The notes under the pieces: generated by a model | What the model was told of the DNA's origin: nothing | Database searches by the model: none | The model's input: only the letters and a program-made list of their open reading frames with translations | Shown: piece by piece, positions 60,629-64,000 of the stretch | Numbering within the stretch: the stretch's first letter is position 1 | How the letters are laid out: each line of letters begins with the position of its first letter | Program-made: the position numbers and the translations under genes | Assembly (NCBI RefSeq): GCF_003075095.1 | Contig: NZ_QCZF01000001.1 | Span: 124,001 to 188,000 of the forward strand | Origin: Blastococcus litoris | GTDB taxonomy: Bacteria; Actinomycetota; Actinomycetes; Mycobacteriales; Geodermatophilaceae | DNA: 64,000 bases | Direction of reading: 5' to 3'

Positions 60629-62526
60629 GGTGCCACCGCCGGTACGGGGTCGGGGACGTCCCAGGCGCCGGCGGCGAGCTGCTCGGCCTCGAGCGGGCGG
60701 GCGAAGACGTAGCCCTGCAGGTAGCGGTGGCCCATGTCGCGCAGCAGCGTGAGCACGGCCTCGTCGGTGACGCCCTCGACGATGACGGGCAGGCCGAGGC
60801 TGTTGCCCAGCTGGAGCACCGCCCGGCACATGGCGCGGCGGGCGGGGTCGTGCTCGACGTCCGCCAGGAAGTACTGGTCCATCTTGAGCACGTCGACCGG
60901 CATGCCGACGAGGTAGGCCAGCGAGGACCAGCCGGTGCCGAAGTCGTCGACGGCGACGCGGACGCCGAGCTGGCGCAGCACGGTGAGGTCCTCGATGACG
61001 TGCGAGTCGTCGAGCAGCACCGACTCGGTGATCTCGACGATCAGCCGGGACGACGGCAGGCCGCTGTCCTCCAGGGCGGCGAGGACGTCGGGGACGAGCT
61101 CGCCGCTGCGGACCTGGCGGGCGCTGACGTTGACGGCGACCGCGAGGGCCTCGTCGAGGCCGGCGATGGTGGCGCAGGCCTCGCGCAGCACCCACCGGCC
61201 CAGCTCGGTGATGAGCGGTGACTCCTCGGCGAGGGGCACGAACTCGGTGGGGGAGACGTCGCCGAAGACGGGGTGCCGCCAGCGCAGCAGCGCCTCGACG
61301 GAGACGGTGCGGTGCATGACGACGTCGACGACGGGCTGGAAGACCAGCCGCAGCTCGCCGCGCTCCAGGGCGCCGTCGAGGTCGGCCCGCAGCGCGGCCC
61401 GCCGGTCCTCCTCGACGCGCAGGGCGTCGTCGTAGCGGTGCACGGAGCCGGCGCCGGCGGTGCGGGCGCTGCGCAGGGCGAGCTCGCCGCGGCGCAGGGC
61501 CTCGCCGGTGTCGACGTCGGCGCACAGGGCGGTGACGCCGGCGACGGCGGTGAGGCGGAGCGAGCCGCCCGGGATCTGGACCGGGCCGACGGCCTCGACG
61601 AGGCGGGTGGCGACTGTCTCGGCGTCGGCGATGCCGCCGTCGACGAGGACGACGAAGTCGCCGTCCTTGCCGCGGGCCAGCCAGTCCTGCCCGCGCAGGG
61701 CGCGGGTGAGCCGGGCGGTCAGCGAGCGCAGGACGGCGCTCTCGACGTTGGGGGCGAGGACCTCGGAGGCCAGGCCGCTGATGCGGACCAGCGCGAGGGC
61801 GTAGGGCTGGCCGACGGCGTCCCGCTGGACGGCGCCCAGCCGGCGCACCAGCGCCGCCCGGTTGGGCAGGCCGGTGACCGGGTCGGTGAGCGAGAACTCC
61901 TGCAGGTCGGGGTCGATGCTCGCCGTCGTCCCGCGGGAGCTGACGTCGCGGCAGTACAGGACGAGCGCACCGACCTCGGGGTCGGTGCGCAGGTCGCGGA
62001 CGGTGGCCTGGATCAGCCGCCAGCGGCCGTCGGCGTGCCGGACCCGCGCGGTGCGGACGGCGTGCTCGTCGGGCCGGATGCGGTCGGCGGCCAGGGCGCC
62101 GGTGAGCTCGGACCGGTCGTCGGGGTGGACGCAGGTGACCACCGGCAGGCCGGCGACGGTCGCGGGATCGACGCCGAGCAGGTCGGCGATGCCCTGGGAG
62201 GCGAAGGTGATGCGCAGCCGGTCGTCGAGGATGACGACGGGGTCGACGCTGCCCTTCACCAGGATCCGGAACGAGGACTGGCTGCGCGCCAGCGCCCCGG
62301 TGAGCCGGCGCTGGCGGGTCCACAGGGTGGCCTGGAAGCCCACGAGGACGGCGAGACCGGCGCCGGCCACGACCGGGCCCAGGCTGGAGGGCACCGCGAG
62401 CAGGCCGCCCACGACGGCGGCGACGGCGACCACGGCCACGGGGACGGCGAGCAGCCCGGTGCGTCCGCTGCGGGACGCGACCGGGAGCGCAGGCCCTGGC
62501 TGCCCCAGGACGGGGGCGGTGGTCAC
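60625..62526 (-). CDS. PAS-GGDEF-EAL protein with degenerate GGDEF and intact EAL
   Basis: 633 residues. Two N-terminal TM helices (about 22-70), PAS domain (about 85-205: FRILVKGSVDPVVILDDRLRITF), degenerate GGDEF (about 215-370; signature position reads RGKDGDFVV, so no cyclase activity expected), and an EAL domain (about 375-625) with EALLRWRHP, VNVSARQ, EITES, DDFGTGWSSLAYL, KMDQYF and VEGVTD. All metal and catalytic residues appear present, so predicted c-di-GMP phosphodiesterase. Coupled to the GGDEF-active partner downstream. Confidence 0.9.
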   Translation of the reverse strand: MTTAPVLGQPGPALPVASRSGRTGLLAVPVAVVAVAAVVGGLLAVPSSLGPVVAGAGLAVLVGFQATLWTRQRRLTGALARSQSSFRILVKGSVDPVVILDDRLRITFASQGIADLLGVDPATVAGLPVVTCVHPDDRSELTGALAADRIRPDEHAVRTARVRHADGRWRLIQATVRDLRTDPEVGALVLYCRDVSSRGTTASIDPDLQEFSLTDPVTGLPNRAALVRRLGAVQRDAVGQPYALALVRISGLASEVLAPNVESAVLRSLTARLTRALRGQDWLARGKDGDFVVLVDGGIADAETVATRLVEAVGPVQIPGGSLRLTAVAGVTALCADVDTGEALRRGELALRSARTAGAGSVHRYDDALRVEEDRRAALRADLDGALERGELRLVFQPVVDVVMHRTVSVEALLRWRHPVFGDVSPTEFVPLAEESPLITELGRWVLREACATIAGLDEALAVAVNVSARQVRSGELVPDVLAALEDSGLPSSRLIVEITESVLLDDSHVIEDLTVLRQLGVRVAVDDFGTGWSSLAYLVGMPVDVLKMDQYFLADVEHDPARRAMCRAVLQLGNSLGLPVIVEGVTDEAVLTLLRDMGHRYLQGYVFARPLEAEQLAAGAWDVPDPVPAVAP

Positions 62527-62660
62527 ACGGTCTGATCGGGATCTCGCGCCGGCTGCTGCAGCGTCGTTACCGATCTGTCACCCGGACGGGGGACGGCCCG
62601 GAGGGGTCATCGTGGCCACGACGGCTGCTCGGGGACCGGGCCGTGTGGCACCCTGCGCCC

Positions 62661-62846
62661 GTGGGCAAGCTGTTGGCCGTCCTCCTGGCGGCGGTCGTGA
62701 TCGTCGAGCTGGTGCTCGTCATCGGGATCGCGGCGTCGCTGTTCTGGATCGGCGGGACGGCGACGAGCGTCGTCGCGGGCGGGATGCTGGTCGTGTCGCT
62801 GGTCGCCGGAGTGCTCGCGCTGAGGGCCATGCGGCCCCGTCGGTGA
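62661..62846 (+). CDS. Small two-helix membrane protein
   Basis: 61 residues from GTG 62661. Two hydrophobic segments (KLLAVLLAAVVIVELVLVIGIAASLFWI and SVVAGGMLVVSLVAGVLAL) and an RPRR tail. Divergent from the EAL gene. No SD is evident, and an in-frame GTG exists at 62643. Unknown function. Confidence 0.5.
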   Translation: MGKLLAVLLAAVVIVELVLVIGIAASLFWIGGTATSVVAGGMLVVSLVAGVLALRAMRPRR

Positions 62847-62966
62847 GCGCCGTCACGCGTTCTGCGTGACCTCGGCGACACCGTGTCACCCGACCGGCGT
62901 CGGTTCACCGATTGTTCATCTCCGAGGTGCTTGCCGGTCATCCCGCGGCAGCGGAAGCTTCGGCCC

Positions 62967-63164
62967 GTGATCGGTGACGCCGAGGTGTTGGACCGGGTTC
63001 AGCGCGACGCCGACCGCGTCGTCCTCTGCCGCTGCGGCGGCGCGGGACGCGTGGTCCACGTGCCCGTCGAGGGCGATACCGAGCACTACGTGCGCTCCAC
63101 CTTCACCTGCACGTGGGACCGCCCCGGTCCGCACGAGCCGCTGCTCCCGCCGCGCCGCCGCTGA
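62967..63164 (+). CDS. Small hypothetical protein
   Basis: About 65 residues from GTG 62967 (a longer frame begins at 62883). The sequence RVVLCRCGGAGRVVHVPV and STFTCTWDRPGPHEP has a possible two-Cys site and short strands. No family recognised; the coding assignment rests on codon use and on lack of any competing ORF. Confidence 0.4.
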   Translation: MIGDAEVLDRVQRDADRVVLCRCGGAGRVVHVPVEGDTEHYVRSTFTCTWDRPGPHEPLLPPRRR

Positions 63165-63315
63165 CGCGGGCGGCCACCAGTCATCGGCACTGGTGGACCC
63201 GTAGATAACGGATCCCTGACGATCGGGTCCCAATCGTCCCGCCCGTCACATCCGTGGTGCTCCCGGCGGGCTCCGTCGCTAGCTTTCGTGGCCTACGACG
63301 ACGAGAGAGGGAGCC

Positions 63316-63450
63316 ATGACGAGCACTTGGCGCGCGGAACACCACCACGTCGATGCGGTTCGCAAGTGCTTCACCGTCGGGTTCTGGCTGCTCGCAGCCG
63401 GCGCCTCCGCCGTCCTCGGCCTGGAGCTGGAGATGGACGGCCGGGTCTGA
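63316..63450 (+). CDS. Short single-TM peptide
   Basis: 44 residues with an excellent SD (GAGAGGGAG, 63304-63312) four bases before ATG. Polar N-terminus with HHH and KCF, then one hydrophobic helix (VGFWLLAAGASAVLGLELEM). Probably a genuine small membrane protein. Unknown function. Confidence 0.55.
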   Translation: MTSTWRAEHHHVDAVRKCFTVGFWLLAAGASAVLGLELEMDGRV

Positions 63451-63514
63451 GCGCCGCGCGGCGATGAGTCCTGGCCGTCGCCGCGGGCCCGGTGCCGGCG
63501 GGGGTTGACGCCGC

Positions 63515-63531
63515 ACTTTCATTTTGCAAGT
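63515..63531. promoter_or_regulatory. Putative operator of the VOC-regulator pair
   Basis: ACTTTCA-TTT-TGCAAGT, a 17-base inverted repeat with six of seven paired positions, starts four bases after a -35-like TTGACG (63505-63510) and ends nine bases before the VOC start codon. It sits in promoter spacer/-10 position. ACTT...AAGT repeats of this size suit HxlR/winged-helix regulators, one of which is the next gene. Inferred. Confidence 0.5.
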
Positions 63532-63539
63532 GTCGCGGC

Positions 63540-63944
63540 ATGAGCCTCTTCATCACCTGCCCGGTCGAGGACGTCGAGCGCGCGACCGCCTTCTACACCG
63601 CCCTGGGCTGGACCCTCAACGCCGAGATGTCCGATCACAACGTGTCGTGCTTCGCGATCGCGCCCGAGCAGTACGTCATGCTCGGCAGCCGCGACATGTA
63701 CGCGAGCGTCGGCGGGAGCGAGGAGCTGGTCGGCGGACCCGGCACGCCCTCCAAGGTCACCGTCTCGTTCGACCTGGGCAGCCGCGAGGCGGTCGACGAG
63801 CTCGCCGAGCGCGCCGCCGCCGCCGGCGGGCGCATCGGTGACACCGACGACTACCCCTTCATGTACCAGCGCCAGTTCGACGACCTCGACGGCTACCACT
63901 ACTCGCCGTTCTGGATGAAGCCGGACGCCGCACCGACCGCGTGA
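63540..63944 (+). CDS. VOC-superfamily (glyoxalase/bleomycin-resistance-like) protein
   Basis: 134 residues. The start follows no SD, so a leaderless message is possible. VOC pattern: N-terminal CPVEDVERATAFYTALGWTL, middle FAIAPEQYVMLGS, C-terminal YPFMYQRQFDDLDGYHYSPFWM. The DLDGYHYSPFW end is typical of the lactoylglutathione-lyase-like PhnB/YycE group. Substrate unknown. Coupled by GTGA overlap to a regulator. Confidence 0.85.
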   Translation: MSLFITCPVEDVERATAFYTALGWTLNAEMSDHNVSCFAIAPEQYVMLGSRDMYASVGGSEELVGGPGTPSKVTVSFDLGSREAVDELAERAAAAGGRIGDTDDYPFMYQRQFDDLDGYHYSPFWMKPDAAPTA

Positions 63945-64000
63945 GCGACCTCGCCGCGGCCCTCGACGTCGTCGGAGCCCGGTGGGCCCTGCTGATCGTG
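63941..64000 (+). CDS. Probable HxlR-type transcriptional regulator (truncated by the window)
   Basis: Only 20 codons are visible: VSDLAAALDVVGARWALLIV. The phrase LDVVGARWALLIV matches the start of HxlR winged-helix domains (LxxLGGKWxLLIL). Its GTG overlaps the VOC stop (GTGA), so it may regulate the VOC gene through the upstream palindrome. A MarR-like alternative cannot be excluded from 20 residues. Confidence 0.6.
   Translation, partial: MSDLAAALDVVGARWALLIV

Noticed and set aside
58103-60712. 869-codon plus-strand ORF opposite the GGDEF gene
   Set aside because: Shadow of the minus-strand gene; the minus frame contains PAS, GGDEF and EAL-like domains, the plus frame none.
58052-62323. 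Single 1423-codon minus-strand frame across both c-di-GMP genes
   Set aside because: The frame of the downstream gene merely stays open through the upstream gene. The upstream protein is in another frame with its own stop at 60625 and a GTGA junction.
1-64000. CRISPR arrays, insertion sequences, toxin-antitoxin pairs or secondary-metabolite clusters
   Set aside because: None seen on reading both strands: no regular spaced repeats, transposase motifs, NRPS/PKS modules or recognisable toxin folds.

Overview
The window is about 72% GC by eye. It uses GTG starts heavily, overlaps consecutive genes by four bases (GTGA or ATGA), and encodes class E sortase, an MsiK-type sugar ATPase, a mycobacterial-type lipid locus, menaquinone genes and glucosyl-3-phosphoglycerate synthase. 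Together these indicate a chromosomal segment of a high-GC actinobacterium. A member of the Geodermatophilaceae (Blastococcus, Geodermatophilus, Modestobacter) is my best guess, but it is an inference. I saw no prophage, insertion sequence, CRISPR array or rRNA. One tRNA (Ser, UGA) is present.

Layout. (1) 1-7530: fatty-acid locus. A TetR regulator and an acyl-CoA dehydrogenase/oxidase (cut by the left edge) read leftward. A thiolase, a two-domain FabG and a MaoC hydratase read rightward, in the arrangement of mycobacterial fadE5/fadA2/fabG4/htdX, followed by a second acyl-CoA dehydrogenase broken by a one-base frameshift. (2) 7684-11621: a cell-surface locus with two secreted proteins ending in LAxTG sorting signals, a class E sortase and a 52-residue membrane protein. 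(3) 11717-18455: HMG-CoA reductase on the minus strand, then a complete five-gene oligopeptide/dipeptide ABC importer. (4) 18459-23421: MFS exporter, tRNA-Ser, a membrane-anchored protein of unknown function and a secreted M6 metalloprotease. (5) 23482-27844: two STAS proteins divergent from a response regulator/histidine kinase/GerMN lipoprotein operon, then a DUF2510-SHOCT protein. (6) 28018-38186: an amino-sugar (probably GlcNAc or its oligomers) cluster with ROK repressor, binding protein, two permeases, ROK kinase, NagB, NagA, GH3 hexosaminidase and the shared ATPase. (7) 38199-46563: SUV3-type RNA helicase, geranylgeranyl-reductase-like flavoprotein, hydrolase, LOG protein, MaoC protein, Nudix hydrolase, MenB. 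(8) 46724-57928: two TetR regulators, NDMA-type alcohol dehydrogenase, HAD phosphatase, glycerophosphodiesterase, GpgS, a GAF-ANTAR regulator and a membrane trio (MBL hydrolase, DedA, holin-like/phosphatase fusion). (9) 58052-62526: two coupled GGDEF-EAL proteins with complementary degeneration. (10) 62661-64000: small proteins, then a VOC protein coupled to a probable HxlR-type regulator cut by the right edge.

Genes that appear to work together: the lipid set (one fatty-acyl-CoA cycle under a TetR protein); the sortase with its two neighbouring substrates; the peptide importer; the amino-sugar set (outside-in path: GH3 or other hydrolases, ABC import with MsiK, kinase, NagA, NagB); the RR-HK-lipoprotein operon, analogous to mtrAB-lpqB; and the c-di-GMP pair, in which one protein keeps the cyclase signature and the other keeps the phosphodiesterase signature.

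No wholly new system is demonstrable from sequence alone. The strongest candidates for a second look are the complementary GGDEF/EAL pair, the self-contained sortase E locus, the STAS pair, the SUV3-like helicase, and several very symmetric putative operators. Functions are family-based readings of the translated sequence. No database search was run.
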